Source: Luteipulveratus flavus
GTDB lineage: Bacteria; Actinomycetota; Actinomycetes; Actinomycetales; Dermatophilaceae
NCBI RefSeq assembly: GCF_029080175.1
Contig: NZ_JARFJC010000017.1
Direction: 5' to 3' (one strand)
DNA length: 64,000 nucleotides
The notes under the pieces were generated by a model. The model had not been told where the DNA came from. It ran no database searches and saw only the letters and a list, made by a program, of their open reading frames with translations. The translations under genes and the position numbers were made by a program. Of this stretch, positions 23,252 through 31,604 are shown piece after piece; the first letter of the stretch is position 1; each line of letters begins with the position of its first letter.

Positions 23252-23338
23252 CCGCCGAGAGGCCCATCGACCGCCGAGAGGCCCACCGTTCCGGGAAGAA
23301 ACGGTGGGCCCCTCGGCGCGACGTGGGCCTGTCGGCGG
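23252..23338. terminator. Nested bidirectional hairpin from four copies of a 15-mer
   Basis: Two direct copies of CCGCCGAGAGGCCCA (from 23252 and 23271) face two inverted near-copies (from about 23303 and 23324). The inner stem pairs 23271-23290 with 23300-23319, about 19 pairs with one mismatch around a 9-base loop; its core GGCCCACCGTT/AACGGTGGGCC is perfect. It lies between convergent genes and probably ends both transcripts. Confidence 0.7.
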
Positions 23339-23346
23339 GAGCCGGC

Positions 23347-24237
23347 CTAGCCCTTGGACACGGTGGTCCGCGCGACGAGGATGTCGTGACCTGAGGCGAC
23401 CTTCTTGCGCACGATGTTCAGGGTCCCGCCGTTCTGCAGCGGGGTGCGGTTGCGCGAGAAGAACAGGTAGTCGATCTTGCCGCGGGTCTTGCTCGTGGAG
23501 CGGCCCGCCTGCGCGGTGGATTTCCCGTCGAGCTGGTCGCTCTCGGTGAACGCCCCGTGGGCGCCCGGACCGTAGGCGTACATCGAGTCCATCTCGCCCA
23601 TCATCGGCTTGGAGTTGAAGTCGCCGCCGACGACGACCGAGTGGCCCTTCTTGCGCCACTTCGCCGTGATGTCGGCGACCTGCCGGGTCTGGATGGCGCG
23701 GACCGGCTTCTGCGGGTTCTCGAACGCGACGAGATGCGTCGAGCAGACGTGCTGGACCGGCTTGGAGCCGAAGGAGACGCACACCAGGGCAGGCGTGCGG
23801 GGCGGCACCCACTTGCCCTTCTCGTTCGTGAAGCCGCCGTCGGGCTCGAGGTCGAAGGCCTGGCGGCGTCCGTCCTTCCCGCCCGTCCAGATGGCGACGG
23901 CGAGGACGTCCGAACCCTTCGCACACGGCGCCGTCGTCTGGTCGGGGGCGATCGGCTTGGTCGCGCGGGTGGCGATCGTCCAGCTCGGGTGCGCCTGGCG
24001 CAGGGCGGGTACCCAGTCCTCGCAGATCTCCTGCAGCGTGATCGCGTCGGCGTGGGCGTCGGTGGCTTTGCGGATCGCGCGGTTCATCGAGTCGCGGTGC
24101 TTGTCGGTGTTGTGCTGGACGACGGTGATCTGGCGGGCACCCGCGGGCGCGGCGTCCGCGGCACCGGCGACGAGCGGTACGGCGGCCGCGCTGACGGCGC
24201 CGGTGGCGACCACTGCGGCGATCAGTCGAGCTCTCAT
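23347..24237 (-). CDS. Secreted endonuclease/exonuclease/phosphatase-family protein
   Basis: A 296-residue exported protein. Signal peptide: MRARLIAAVV, hydrophobic Ala/Val core, cleavage near AGAADAA (28-31). The EEP fold follows with VVQHNTDK (the catalytic Asn), ALQEICEDW-like ITLQEICEDW (Glu metal ligand), CSTHLVAF, VVVGGDFNSKP (Asp/Asn) and a RGKIDYLFFS motif with the late Asp. It may be a nuclease or phosphodiesterase acting outside the cell. AGGGGAGGAA precedes ATG 24237. It ends opposite the transglutaminase across a bidirectional hairpin. Confidence 0.86.
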   Translation of the reverse strand: MRARLIAAVVATGAVSAAAVPLVAGAADAAPAGARQITVVQHNTDKHRDSMNRAIRKATDAHADAITLQEICEDWVPALRQAHPSWTIATRATKPIAPDQTTAPCAKGSDVLAVAIWTGGKDGRRQAFDLEPDGGFTNEKGKWVPPRTPALVCVSFGSKPVQHVCSTHLVAFENPQKPVRAIQTRQVADITAKWRKKGHSVVVGGDFNSKPMMGEMDSMYAYGPGAHGAFTESDQLDGKSTAQAGRSTSKTRGKIDYLFFSRNRTPLQNGGTLNIVRKKVASGHDILVARTTVSKG

Positions 24238-24465
24238 CGTGTTCCTCCCCTGGTTGGTCGGCCCGGCGGTCCCGGGTCCGGGGAGGAGACGGGACCCGGC
24301 CGGAGGCGGTTCCGACGGGTCCGGCGCCGTCGCGACCTGCCCGGCCGCTCGCCCGACCGCTCCGGTGACGGGTGCCACATCGGCGGCGGTTAGCCTGTGG
24401 CCGACTCACTGCAGCGGCGCGGTCAGCACCGTCGTCGCCTGCCACGCTCGTGCGAAGGAGCCCCG

Positions 24466-25419
24466 ATGTTCGATCCGAGTGCCGCGCTGCGCCAAGGACT
24501 TCTCGGCCTGAGCCGCAGCGGCCGGGTGCGAGGCGTGATCGAGAAGGCTCCGGTGAGCCGCGACGTCGTACGGCGGTTCGTCGCCGGCGAGACCACGGCG
24601 GACGCCGTTCGCGCCTCGACCCAGCTGTGCGACTCCGGTCGCCTGGTGACGATCGACTTCCTCGGCGAGGACACCCTCGATCTCGAGCAGGCCCGCGCGA
24701 CCACGGACGCCTACCTGCAGCTGCTCGGCGCCCTCACGCTCGAGGGCCTCGCGACCGGCGGCCGCGCCGAGGTGAGCGTCAAGCTGAGCGCCGTCGGCCA
24801 GGCGCTCCCCGGGGACGGGGAGAAGATCGCGCTGGAGCACGCCCGCGAGATCTGCCAGGCGGCCCGCAACGCCGGGACCACGGTCACGCTCGACATGGAG
24901 GACCACACCACCACCGACTCCACGCTCTCGGTGCTGCACGACCTGCGCCAGGACTTCCCGTGGGTCGGCGCGGTCCTGCAGGCGTACCTGCGACGCACCG
25001 AGGCCGACTGCCGCGACCTCGCGACCGAGGGCAGCCGGGTGCGGCTGTGCAAGGGCGCGTACAAGGAGCCGGAGTCGGTCGCGTTCCAGGACGCGCTGGA
25101 GGTGTCCTCGTCCTACGTGCGGTGCGCGAAGGTCCTGCTGGAGGGTGAGGGCTACCCGATGCTGGCGACCCACGACCCGCAGCTGATCGACATCGCCGCG
25201 GCGCTCGCGGCCAAGGAGCTGCGCGAGGCCTCCACCTACGAGTTCCAGATGCTCTACGGCATCCGCCCGAACGAGCAGCAGCGGCTCGCCGCGGACGGCC
25301 ACCGGATGCGCGTCTACGTGCCGTACGGCGACGAGTGGTACGGCTACCTCATGCGCCGGATGGCCGAGCGTCCGGCCAACACGATGTTCTTCCTGAGAGC
25401 CGTCGCGACGAAGGGATGA
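24466..25419 (+). CDS. Proline dehydrogenase
   Basis: A 317-residue stand-alone FAD-dependent proline dehydrogenase (PRODH), oxidising proline to pyrroline-5-carboxylate and feeding electrons to the respiratory chain. The (beta/alpha)8 barrel signatures are present: VSVKLSAVGQ, LDMEDH, VLQAYLRRTEADC, RLCKGAYKEP, LATHDPQLI and the C-terminal RVYVPYGDEWYGYLMRRMAERPAN with the arginine pair binding the carboxylate. GAAGGAG precedes ATG 24466. The P5C dehydrogenase partner is not in the window; instead proC follows after 3 bases. Confidence 0.92.
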   Translation: MFDPSAALRQGLLGLSRSGRVRGVIEKAPVSRDVVRRFVAGETTADAVRASTQLCDSGRLVTIDFLGEDTLDLEQARATTDAYLQLLGALTLEGLATGGRAEVSVKLSAVGQALPGDGEKIALEHAREICQAARNAGTTVTLDMEDHTTTDSTLSVLHDLRQDFPWVGAVLQAYLRRTEADCRDLATEGSRVRLCKGAYKEPESVAFQDALEVSSSYVRCAKVLLEGEGYPMLATHDPQLIDIAAALAAKELREASTYEFQMLYGIRPNEQQRLAADGHRMRVYVPYGDEWYGYLMRRMAERPANTMFFLRAVATKG

Positions 25420-25422
25420 CCC

Positions 25423-26265
25423 ATGGCTGAGACCGCAGAGCGCTCGCACGAGGTGCCGATCGGCAAGGTCGCCGTCATCGGCGCGGGCGTGATGGGCGAG
25501 ACGTTGGTGTCGGGCCTGCTGCGTGCGGGCCGACCGGCCGGCGACCTCCTCGTCAGCGATCGCAGCCCGGAGCGGCTGGCCGTCATCAAGGAGCGGTACG
25601 GCGTCGGCGTCGCCTCGGCCGCGGACGCCGCCGCCGGCGTCGACACCGTGGTCCTCGCGGTCAAGCCGCAGGACATGAGCAAGGTCCTCGACACGATCCG
25701 CGACCACCTCGCACCCGGCACCTTGGTCGTCTCGATCGCCGCGGGCATCACGACGGCCTTCCTGGAGGGCCGTCTGCCGGAGGGCACGCCGGTCGCCCGC
25801 GTCATGCCGAACACCCCGGCGCTGGTCGACGAGGGCATGGCGGCCGTCAGCCCGGGGGCGCACTGCGACGCCCACCACCTGTGGGTCGCCCAGGACCTCA
25901 TGCGCTCCTGCGGCAAGGTGCTGTCGATCCCCGAGGAGCACCAGGACGCGGTCACCGCGATCAGCGGCAGCGGTCCGGCGTACATCTTCTACGTCGTCGA
26001 GGCGATGATCGAGGCCGGCGTGCTGCTCGGCCTGCCGCGCGGGACCTCGACCGAGCTGGTCGTGCAGACGCTCTACGGCGCGGCGACCATGCTCAAGGAG
26101 ACGGGCGAGCACCCGACGGTGCTGCGCGAGCGCGTCTCGAGCCCGGGCGGTACGACCATGTCGGCGCTGCGCGAGCTCGACGACAACAAGGTGCGGGCCG
26201 CCTTCCTCACCGCGATGGAGGCCGCCGCACGACGCTCGGCCGAGCTGGCGTCCGGCGCGGGCTGA
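25423..26265 (+). CDS. proC: Pyrroline-5-carboxylate reductase
   Basis: A 280-residue ProC, reducing pyrroline-5-carboxylate to proline with NADPH in the last step of proline synthesis. The Rossmann motif VAVIGAGVMGETLVSGLL is at about 11-28; the C-terminal dimerisation/substrate domain holds ISGSGPAYIFYVVEAM near 182-197 and VSSPGGTTMSALREL near 240. ATG 25423 lies 3 bases after the proline dehydrogenase stop, so both enzymes of the proline/P5C interconversion are likely co-transcribed. Confidence 0.95.
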   Translation: MAETAERSHEVPIGKVAVIGAGVMGETLVSGLLRAGRPAGDLLVSDRSPERLAVIKERYGVGVASAADAAAGVDTVVLAVKPQDMSKVLDTIRDHLAPGTLVVSIAAGITTAFLEGRLPEGTPVARVMPNTPALVDEGMAAVSPGAHCDAHHLWVAQDLMRSCGKVLSIPEEHQDAVTAISGSGPAYIFYVVEAMIEAGVLLGLPRGTSTELVVQTLYGAATMLKETGEHPTVLRERVSSPGGTTMSALRELDDNKVRAAFLTAMEAAARRSAELASGAG

Positions 26266-26363
26266 GCAGGCTCGGCGGCGGGACCTGCCCGACCCGTGGG
26301 ATCGGCCGAGGAAGTCCCGAGGCTGGCGGCCGGACGCGGTCGGCCGCGTGCGAGAGTGATCCC

Positions 26364-26909
26364 ATGACAGCGATCACGGTGCGTGCCCTCGGGGATGGGG
26401 ACTGGCAGGTATACCGCGACATCCGGCTCGAGGCGCTGAAGGAGTCCCCGGACGCCTTCGCGGCCTCGGCCGATCAGGAGCAGGGCTTCGACGAGGACCT
26501 CTGGCGCAAGCGGGTCACCCGCTCGCGACGTCTCGTGGCCGAGCAGGACGGTGCTCCCGTCGGTGTCGTCTCGGTCGGCTCGGTCGACGAGCAGGAGCGG
26601 GTCGTCCAGCTGTTCGGGCTGTGGGTCAGTCCGCAGCTGCGCGGGCAGGGCGTCGCCTGGAAGCTGGTCGAGGCCGGCGTCGAGAACGCCCGCCAGGACG
26701 AGCAGAAGTACGTCCTGTACTGGGTGGGCACCGACAACGGCCGGGCGGTCGCGTTCGCGAGCAGCTTCGGTTTCCGCCCGACCGACTCGCGCCGCCCGAT
26801 GCGCGAGCAGGACGCCTCCGACGACGAGGACGACGACAACCTCGAGATGGCCATGGTCTTCCCCCTGGGCAGCGACCCGGGGGCCGTCCCCAGCTCGGTG
26901 CTGTCCTGA
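26364..26909 (+). CDS. GNAT-family N-acetyltransferase
   Basis: A 181-residue GNAT acetyltransferase. VQLFGLWVSPQLRGQGVAWKLVEAG (about 76-100) contains the acetyl-CoA binding motif A (RGQGVA), preceded by PVGVVSVG. The C-terminal third carries an acidic cluster (about 148-160, ASDDEDDD) not part of the fold. Substrate unknown. ATG 26364 starts at the beginning of the fold. Its stop overlaps the start proposed for acuC. Confidence 0.85.
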   Translation: MTAITVRALGDGDWQVYRDIRLEALKESPDAFAASADQEQGFDEDLWRKRVTRSRRLVAEQDGAPVGVVSVGSVDEQERVVQLFGLWVSPQLRGQGVAWKLVEAGVENARQDEQKYVLYWVGTDNGRAVAFASSFGFRPTDSRRPMREQDASDDEDDDNLEMAMVFPLGSDPGAVPSSVLS

Positions 26910-28126
26910 CCGGGACCACCTCCGGACCGGTCCGGACGCGGGTCGCCTGGGACCCGCGTCTGACGGCGTACGACTTCGGGCGCGAGCACCCGATGAACCC
27001 GTTGCGGCTGGACCTCACGGCACGCCTGGCGAAGGAGCTCGGCGTGCTGGACGCCCCCGGCGTGCAGGTCGTCGCGCCGACGCTGCCGCCCGAGGGCGAC
27101 GCGTTCCTGGAGGCGGTCCACGGTCGTGACTACGTCGACGCCGTACGCCGCGCCTCGGCCGACCCGGCGGCGGCCGACGCCGCGTACGGGCTCGGGACCG
27201 ACGACGACCCGGCCTTCCGCGGGATGCACGACGCGTCCGCGCTCATCGCCGCCGGCACCGTCGAGGTGTGCCGGGCGGTCTGGGAGGGCGAGGCCGACCA
27301 CGGCGTGAACTTCGCGGGCGGCCTGCACCACGCGATGCCCGGCTCCGCGTCCGGCTTCTGCATCTACAACGACGCGGCGCTGGGCATCCAGTGGCTGCTC
27401 GACCACGGCGCCGAGCGTGTCGCGTACGTCGACACCGACGTCCACCACGGCGACGGCGTGGAGCGGGTCTTCTACGACGATCCGCGGGTGCTCACGATCT
27501 CGCTGCACGAGAGCGGGCGGGTGCTCTTTCCCGGCACCGGGTTCCCGGGGGACTGCGGCGGTGGCGAGGCTCGCGGGTACGCCGCCAACGTCGCCCTGCC
27601 GCCCGGCACCGGCGACGCGGGCTGGCTGCGGGCGCTGCACGCGGTCGTGCCCGGGCTCGTCCGGGCGTTCCGACCGCAGGTCCTGGTCACCCAGCAGGGC
27701 TGCGACGCGCACTACTCCGACCCGCTCGCCCATTTGGCCGTCTCCGTGGACGCGCTGCGCACTGCGTACGCGCTGGTGCACCGCCTCGCCCACGAGGTCG
27801 CCGACGGTCGCTGGGTGGCGCTCGGCGGCGGCGGGTACGAGGTCATCGACGTCGTCCCCCGTGCCTGGACCCACCTGATCGCCGAGGCGGCGCACCGGCC
27901 GATCGACCTCGCCACCCCGGTGCCGGCCGCCTGGCGGGACCACGTCACCCGGCTGCTCGGACGTCCCGGGCCGCCGCGGATGGGCGACGGCGTCGCCGAG
28001 GACGGAGTCGTCTGGTTCCGTTCCTGGGAGACCGGTTTCGACCCCGACAGCCGGGTCGACCAGGCGGTGATGGCGACCCGTGAGGCGGTCTTCCCGGCCC
28101 ACGGGCTCGACATCTGGCTGGACTGA
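26906..28126 (+). CDS. acuC: Acetoin utilisation protein AcuC / class I-like histone deacetylase
   Basis: A 406-residue member of the arginase/deacetylase fold. Zinc and catalytic residues: GGLHHAMPGSASGFC (His pair), YVDTDVHHGDGVE (Asp-x-His), TQQGCDAHYSDPLAH (Asp) and GGGGYEV (Tyr) all match class I deacetylases. AcuC deacetylates acetyl-CoA synthetase in Bacillus; here it may deacetylate lysine-acetylated proteins, and the GNAT directly upstream is a possible opposing enzyme. No ATG, GTG or TTG lies where homologues start; CTG 26906, overlapping the GNAT stop (CTGA), is the best candidate. Confidence 0.88.
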   Translation: MTGTTSGPVRTRVAWDPRLTAYDFGREHPMNPLRLDLTARLAKELGVLDAPGVQVVAPTLPPEGDAFLEAVHGRDYVDAVRRASADPAAADAAYGLGTDDDPAFRGMHDASALIAAGTVEVCRAVWEGEADHGVNFAGGLHHAMPGSASGFCIYNDAALGIQWLLDHGAERVAYVDTDVHHGDGVERVFYDDPRVLTISLHESGRVLFPGTGFPGDCGGGEARGYAANVALPPGTGDAGWLRALHAVVPGLVRAFRPQVLVTQQGCDAHYSDPLAHLAVSVDALRTAYALVHRLAHEVADGRWVALGGGGYEVIDVVPRAWTHLIAEAAHRPIDLATPVPAAWRDHVTRLLGRPGPPRMGDGVAEDGVVWFRSWETGFDPDSRVDQAVMATREAVFPAHGLDIWLD

Positions 28127-28312
28127 ACGGACCCGATCCGATTCGCCGCTGCACGGCGTGTCGACTGGACGAGCCGCTGGCCAGGCCTTTCCTACCGGAA
28201 CGATCCGCTCTATCGTGCATTACCTCAGGTGTGCACACGTCCCGGTCATCCCGCGGGTCCCACGTGTCACGCCGCACCGCGCATCAGCTCACCGGAGAGG
28301 TCGGGGGAACCC

Positions 28313-28513
28313 ATGGCAGACGAGCGTCGGACCGGTGAGGTGCAGTTCATGACGGTGGCCGAGGTCGCGGCGCTGATGCGCGTCTCGAAGATGACGGTCT
28401 ACCGCCTCGTCCACCACGGCGACCTGCCCGCGGTGCGGGTCGGACGATCCTTCCGAGTACCCGAGAAGGCGGTCCACGACTACCTGGAGACCTCCTACAT
28501 CGAGACGGCCTGA
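28313..28513 (+). CDS. Excisionase-like helix-turn-helix protein
   Basis: A 66-residue MerR-like/excisionase-family DNA-binding protein. MTVAEVAALMRVSKMTVYRLVHHGDLPAVRVGRSFRVPEKAV spans residues 13-54: helix-turn-helix plus the wing with RVGRSFR. It is not a phage protein here; the same small gene sits before the bS22 gene across actinobacteria. ATG 28313 has GGAGAGGTCGGGGG upstream. The role is unknown; it could be a BldC-like global regulator. Confidence 0.87.
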   Translation: MADERRTGEVQFMTVAEVAALMRVSKMTVYRLVHHGDLPAVRVGRSFRVPEKAVHDYLETSYIETA

Positions 28514-28645
28514 GGTGTCACCGCGCCGCTCGGTTTGGGTGCCGCCGGTGCCGGACGATAGTCTTGGCGAGATTGGCTGTGCGTGCTTGGCGCGACGCCA
28601 TCGCACGTAAGGACCACTCACTCGAGCATCGAAGGACGTTGACGC

Positions 28646-28744
28646 ATGGGTTCCGTCATCAAGAAGCGTCGCAAGCGCATGGCGAAGAAGAAGCACCGCA
28701 AGCTGCTGCGCAAGACGCGTCACCAGCGTCGCAACAAGAAGTGA
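28646..28744 (+). CDS. 30S ribosomal protein bS22 (AURKAIP1/COX24 domain)
   Basis: A 32-residue, extremely basic peptide (MGSVIKKRRKRMAKKKHRKL..., then RNKK at the end), matching the actinobacterial extra small-subunit protein bS22 located near the decoding site. It is too short for default gene callers and easily missed. Position after the excisionase-like HTH gene and before an NAD-dependent epimerase is conserved. Two hairpins follow directly; the second is a strong terminator. Confidence 0.93.
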   Translation: MGSVIKKRRKRMAKKKHRKLLRKTRHQRRNKK

Positions 28745-28785
28745 CGCGCCGCGGGGCCGGTCGATCCGAGCCGCCCCGCGTCACG

Positions 28786-28826
28786 GAAGGCCCCTGGCGT
28801 GCCGTACGAACGGCCCGGGGGCCTTC
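28786..28826 (+). terminator. Hairpin terminator after bS22
   Basis: GAAGGCCCC (28786-28794) pairs perfectly with GGGGCCTTC (28818-28826). A second imperfect hairpin (GTGACGCG...CGCGTCAC, 28741-28784) starts in the bS22 stop codon. No T-run follows, as is usual in this high-G+C DNA. It should terminate the bS22 transcript. Confidence 0.65.
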
Positions 28827-28953
28827 GTCGTCCCCGGACACCATGGCGCACCTCACCGCGGGTCCTCCGTTCCGGTCGTGGACGAGCCGCAGACAGGTCG
28901 CGCGATCCGCATAGGATCGGTCGGGCGGACGAGCGACACGGAAGGTGTGAGCA

Positions 28954-29958
28954 GTGGCGAGAGTGGTCCTGGTGACCGGGGTGTCCCGACTCGTCGGCGG
29001 CCGGACGGCGCGCGACCTCAGCCTCAGTGGCGCGGTCGACCGGGTCATCGCCGTCGACGCCGTGCCGCCCAGCCACTCCCTGGGGCAGGCGCAGTTCGTG
29101 CGGGCGGACATCCGCAACCCGATCATCGGCAAGATCATCCGGCAGGAGCAGGTCGACACCGTCGTCCACCTGGGCGTGATCACCACGCCCCGGCAGGCCG
29201 GCGGGCGGACGTCCCAGAAGGAGATCAACGTCATCGGGACGATGCAGCTGCTCGCCGCCTGCCAGAAGGCGGACACGCTGCAGCGGCTGGTCGTGAAGTC
29301 CTCCAGCTCGGTGTACGGCTCCTCGCCCCGCGACCCGGCGATGTTCACCGAGGACATGCCGGCCCGGAAGGCCCCGACCGTCGGGTTCGCCAAGGACTCC
29401 GTCGAGGTCGAGACGTACGTGCGCGGCTTCGCCCGGCGCCGGCCCGACGTCGCGGTCACCATGCTGCGGATGGCGAACGTCGTCGGCCGCGGCCTGCGGA
29501 CCCCGCTGACCGACTACTTCAGCATGCGCGTGGTCCCGGTCCCGTTCGGCTACGACGGCCGCGTCCAGGTGCTGCACCTGGACGATGCGGTGCGAGCCTG
29601 CGTCAGCGGCGCGACGAGCGAGGCCAGCGGCATCGTCAACATCGCCGGCGGTGGTTTCGTGACGGTCAAGCAGGCCGCACGCCTGCTGCGCCGGCCGATC
29701 GTCCACGTGCTGCCCTACACCGCGAGCCTGGTGGCGTTCGTGAGCGCCCAGGGACGGATCGGGACGTTCGACGCCGACCAGATGAGCTGGCTGTGCTACG
29801 GGCGCGGCATGGACACCACCCGCATGCGGGAGCTGCTCGGGTTCGAGCCGGCCTTCACCACGCGTGAGGCGATCCTGGACGTCTTCGCCGACCCGCACCG
29901 CACGCCGCAGCACCCACCCCGCGCCACGGTGGCGGGTCCGATCGGAGGGGGAGCATGA
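28954..29958 (+). CDS. NAD-dependent epimerase/dehydratase (extended SDR)
   Basis: A 334-residue SDR-type protein. VVLVTGVSRLVGGRTARDL at 4-22 is a Rossmann NAD(P)-binding motif, with VVHLGVI near 70 and VKSSSSVYGSSP near 117. The active-site YxxxK is not evident: the expected region reads GFAKDSVEVETYVRGFARR, so the enzyme may be catalytically atypical or a regulatory/NAD-binding protein. Start GTG 28954. The stop overlaps the acyltransferase ATG by 4 bases, pointing to a lipid- or envelope-related job. Confidence 0.83.
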   Translation: MARVVLVTGVSRLVGGRTARDLSLSGAVDRVIAVDAVPPSHSLGQAQFVRADIRNPIIGKIIRQEQVDTVVHLGVITTPRQAGGRTSQKEINVIGTMQLLAACQKADTLQRLVVKSSSSVYGSSPRDPAMFTEDMPARKAPTVGFAKDSVEVETYVRGFARRRPDVAVTMLRMANVVGRGLRTPLTDYFSMRVVPVPFGYDGRVQVLHLDDAVRACVSGATSEASGIVNIAGGGFVTVKQAARLLRRPIVHVLPYTASLVAFVSAQGRIGTFDADQMSWLCYGRGMDTTRMRELLGFEPAFTTREAILDVFADPHRTPQHPPRATVAGPIGGGA

Positions 29959-31157
29959 CACCCAGGGACGGTGACCAGCGCAGCGGCAAGGGCGACGTGG
30001 CCTCGAAGCCGGCGCGCCCGGCCGAGATCGCCGCAGCGGCCAAGGCTCGTAAACGTCCGCCCCGCAAGGACATCCGGTCCAAGGCGGCGGACCGGTCGGA
30101 GCATCCGGTCTACACCGGCCGCACGCCACCGAGCGAGGACCGGCCGTTGCGCGTCGTTCCCGACATCGCCGACCCGGCGCTCGCGGACGGCGCGGTGCCC
30201 CAGCAGTCCTCGGCTGCCGCGGCGGTCGCGGGCGTCCCGGTCCCCGGCCTTGAGCGGACAGTGGCGATGCTGGTCGGCGCGCTGCGCGGTGCCGGCGCGG
30301 CCGCCGGCCTGGAGGGCGACGACCTCGAGCGGCGGGTCGCGCAGACCCTCGGCTTCCTGCGCCGACGCATCACCGGCGAGTACGACATCGACGAGTTCGG
30401 CTTCGACCCCGACTTCACCGAGGAGGTCTGGCTGCCGCTGCTGCGTCCGCTCTACCAGCGGTGGTTCCGCGTCGAGGTCCGCGGCATCGAGAACGTCCCG
30501 GCGGACGGGTCCGCCCTGGTCGTGGCCAACCACTCCGGCACCGTGCCGATCGACGGGCTGATGCTGCAGGTGGCACTGCACGACCAGCACCCGGCGCACC
30601 GGCACGTCCGGATGCTCGGGGCCGACCTGGTCTTCCAGTCGCCGGTCGTCGGCGAGCTGGCCCGCCGGGCGGGGACGACGCTGGCGGCCAACCCCGACGC
30701 CGAGCGGCTGCTGTCCAGCGGCCACCTCGCCGCGGTCTTCCCCGAGGGGTTCAAGGGCGTGGGCAAGCCGTTCAGCGACCGCTACCGGCTGCAGCGGTTC
30801 GGCCGGGGCGGGTTCGTCTCGGCGGCGCTGCGGACCGGTGCGCCGATCGTCCCGTGCTCGATCGTCGGGGCGGAGGAGATCTACCCGATGCTCGGCAACC
30901 TCAAGAGCCTCGCCCGGGTCCTCGGGTTCCCCTACTTCCCGGTCACGGCGACCTTCCCCTGGCTGGGGCCCCTCGGCATGGTCCCGCTGCCCTCGAAGTG
31001 GATCATCGAGTTCGGCGCTCCCATCGACACCGCGACCTTCGGAGCGGAGGCGGCCGAGGACCCGATGCTCGTCTTCGACCTCACCGACCAGGTGCGCGAG
31101 ACCATCCAGCAGACGCTGTACACCTTGCTGCTGCAGCGCCGCTCGGTGTTCTTCTGA
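29955..31157 (+). CDS. PlsC-type lysophospholipid acyltransferase
   Basis: A 400-residue acyltransferase. The first 110 residues are a basic, disordered and then helical extension. The PlsC domain begins with ALVVANHSGTVPIDG near 189-203 (catalytic His; spacing to Asp is six residues rather than four), with AVFPEGFKGVGK near 257-268 and IVPCSIVGAEE near 296. It transfers fatty acyl groups to lysophosphatidate or similar acceptors at the membrane. ATGA overlap with the epimerase gene. The N-terminal extension is an actinobacterial trait. Confidence 0.88.
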   Translation: MTPRDGDQRSGKGDVASKPARPAEIAAAAKARKRPPRKDIRSKAADRSEHPVYTGRTPPSEDRPLRVVPDIADPALADGAVPQQSSAAAAVAGVPVPGLERTVAMLVGALRGAGAAAGLEGDDLERRVAQTLGFLRRRITGEYDIDEFGFDPDFTEEVWLPLLRPLYQRWFRVEVRGIENVPADGSALVVANHSGTVPIDGLMLQVALHDQHPAHRHVRMLGADLVFQSPVVGELARRAGTTLAANPDAERLLSSGHLAAVFPEGFKGVGKPFSDRYRLQRFGRGGFVSAALRTGAPIVPCSIVGAEEIYPMLGNLKSLARVLGFPYFPVTATFPWLGPLGMVPLPSKWIIEFGAPIDTATFGAEAAEDPMLVFDLTDQVRETIQQTLYTLLLQRRSVFF

Positions 31158-31165
31158 GGTCGCCC

Positions 31166-31423
31166 GTGGGACTCCTGCGCCGCGACCGCTCGCACACGGT
31201 GACGCTGATCGGCAAGCCCGGCTGCCACCTGTGCGACGATGCCCGCCAGGTCGTCTCCCGGGTGTGCGACGAGCTCGGCGTCCCGTGGTCGGAGCGCTCG
31301 ATCCTGGACGACGAGACCCTGCGGGAGCGGTACGCCGAGCAGATCCCGGTCACGCTGGTCGACGGCCGCCAGCACGACTACTTCACCGTGGACGAGCAGC
31401 GGCTGCGGCGTGCCCTGCGCTGA
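31166..31423 (+). CDS. Glutaredoxin-like small redox protein
   Basis: An 85-residue thioredoxin-fold protein of the DUF836/glutaredoxin-like family: TVTLIGKPGCHLCDDARQVV at 11-30 has a CHLC redox pair (C20, C23), and the cis-proline lies in IPVTLVDG near 60. It is short and lacks extra domains. GTG 31166 is 8 bases after the acyltransferase stop, so co-transcribed; it precedes the rex promoter. Confidence 0.88.
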   Translation: MGLLRRDRSHTVTLIGKPGCHLCDDARQVVSRVCDELGVPWSERSILDDETLRERYAEQIPVTLVDGRQHDYFTVDEQRLRRALR

Positions 31424-31505
31424 CGCCGCCGACGACGGCGGCCGATTCCGGGCGGACGGCGCTACCACATCGCTCCACTAGCACGTCGAGCGGTCTTGCG
31501 CGACT

Positions 31506-31534
31506 TTGTGCCTGCCTTCACAAGCGCCTAGGCT
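31506..31534 (+). promoter_or_regulatory. rex-hem promoter with Rex operator
   Basis: TTGTGCCTGCCTTCACAA at 31506-31523 matches the actinobacterial Rex operator (TTGTGAAnnnnTTCACAA) except two bases. The same TTGTGC is a -35 with TAGGCT at 31529-31534 as -10, spaced 17 bases. Rex bound here would block RNA polymerase, so the operon should be repressed at low NADH/NAD+ and released when NADH rises. Confidence 0.85.
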
Positions 31535-31604
31535 GAGGGGGTCCCTGAAGGTGAGGCGGCCACGTTTGGTATAGGCCGCCCGCAAGAGAGGAGCGAAGGC
31601 GCTC

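Noticed and set aside
26621..26905. Upstream ATG at 26621 as the acuC start
   Set aside because: It would overlap nearly 290 bases of the GNAT gene and add an Arg/Gly-rich stretch absent from the family.
28229..28238. GTGTGCACAC palindrome before the excisionase-like gene
   Set aside because: Ten-base palindromes of this kind are expected by chance in 64 kb; no promoter geometry supports it.
28313..28513. Excisionase-like gene considered as a mark of a prophage or integrative element
   Set aside because: No integrase or attachment site is near, and the gene is linked to bS22 in actinobacteria generally.
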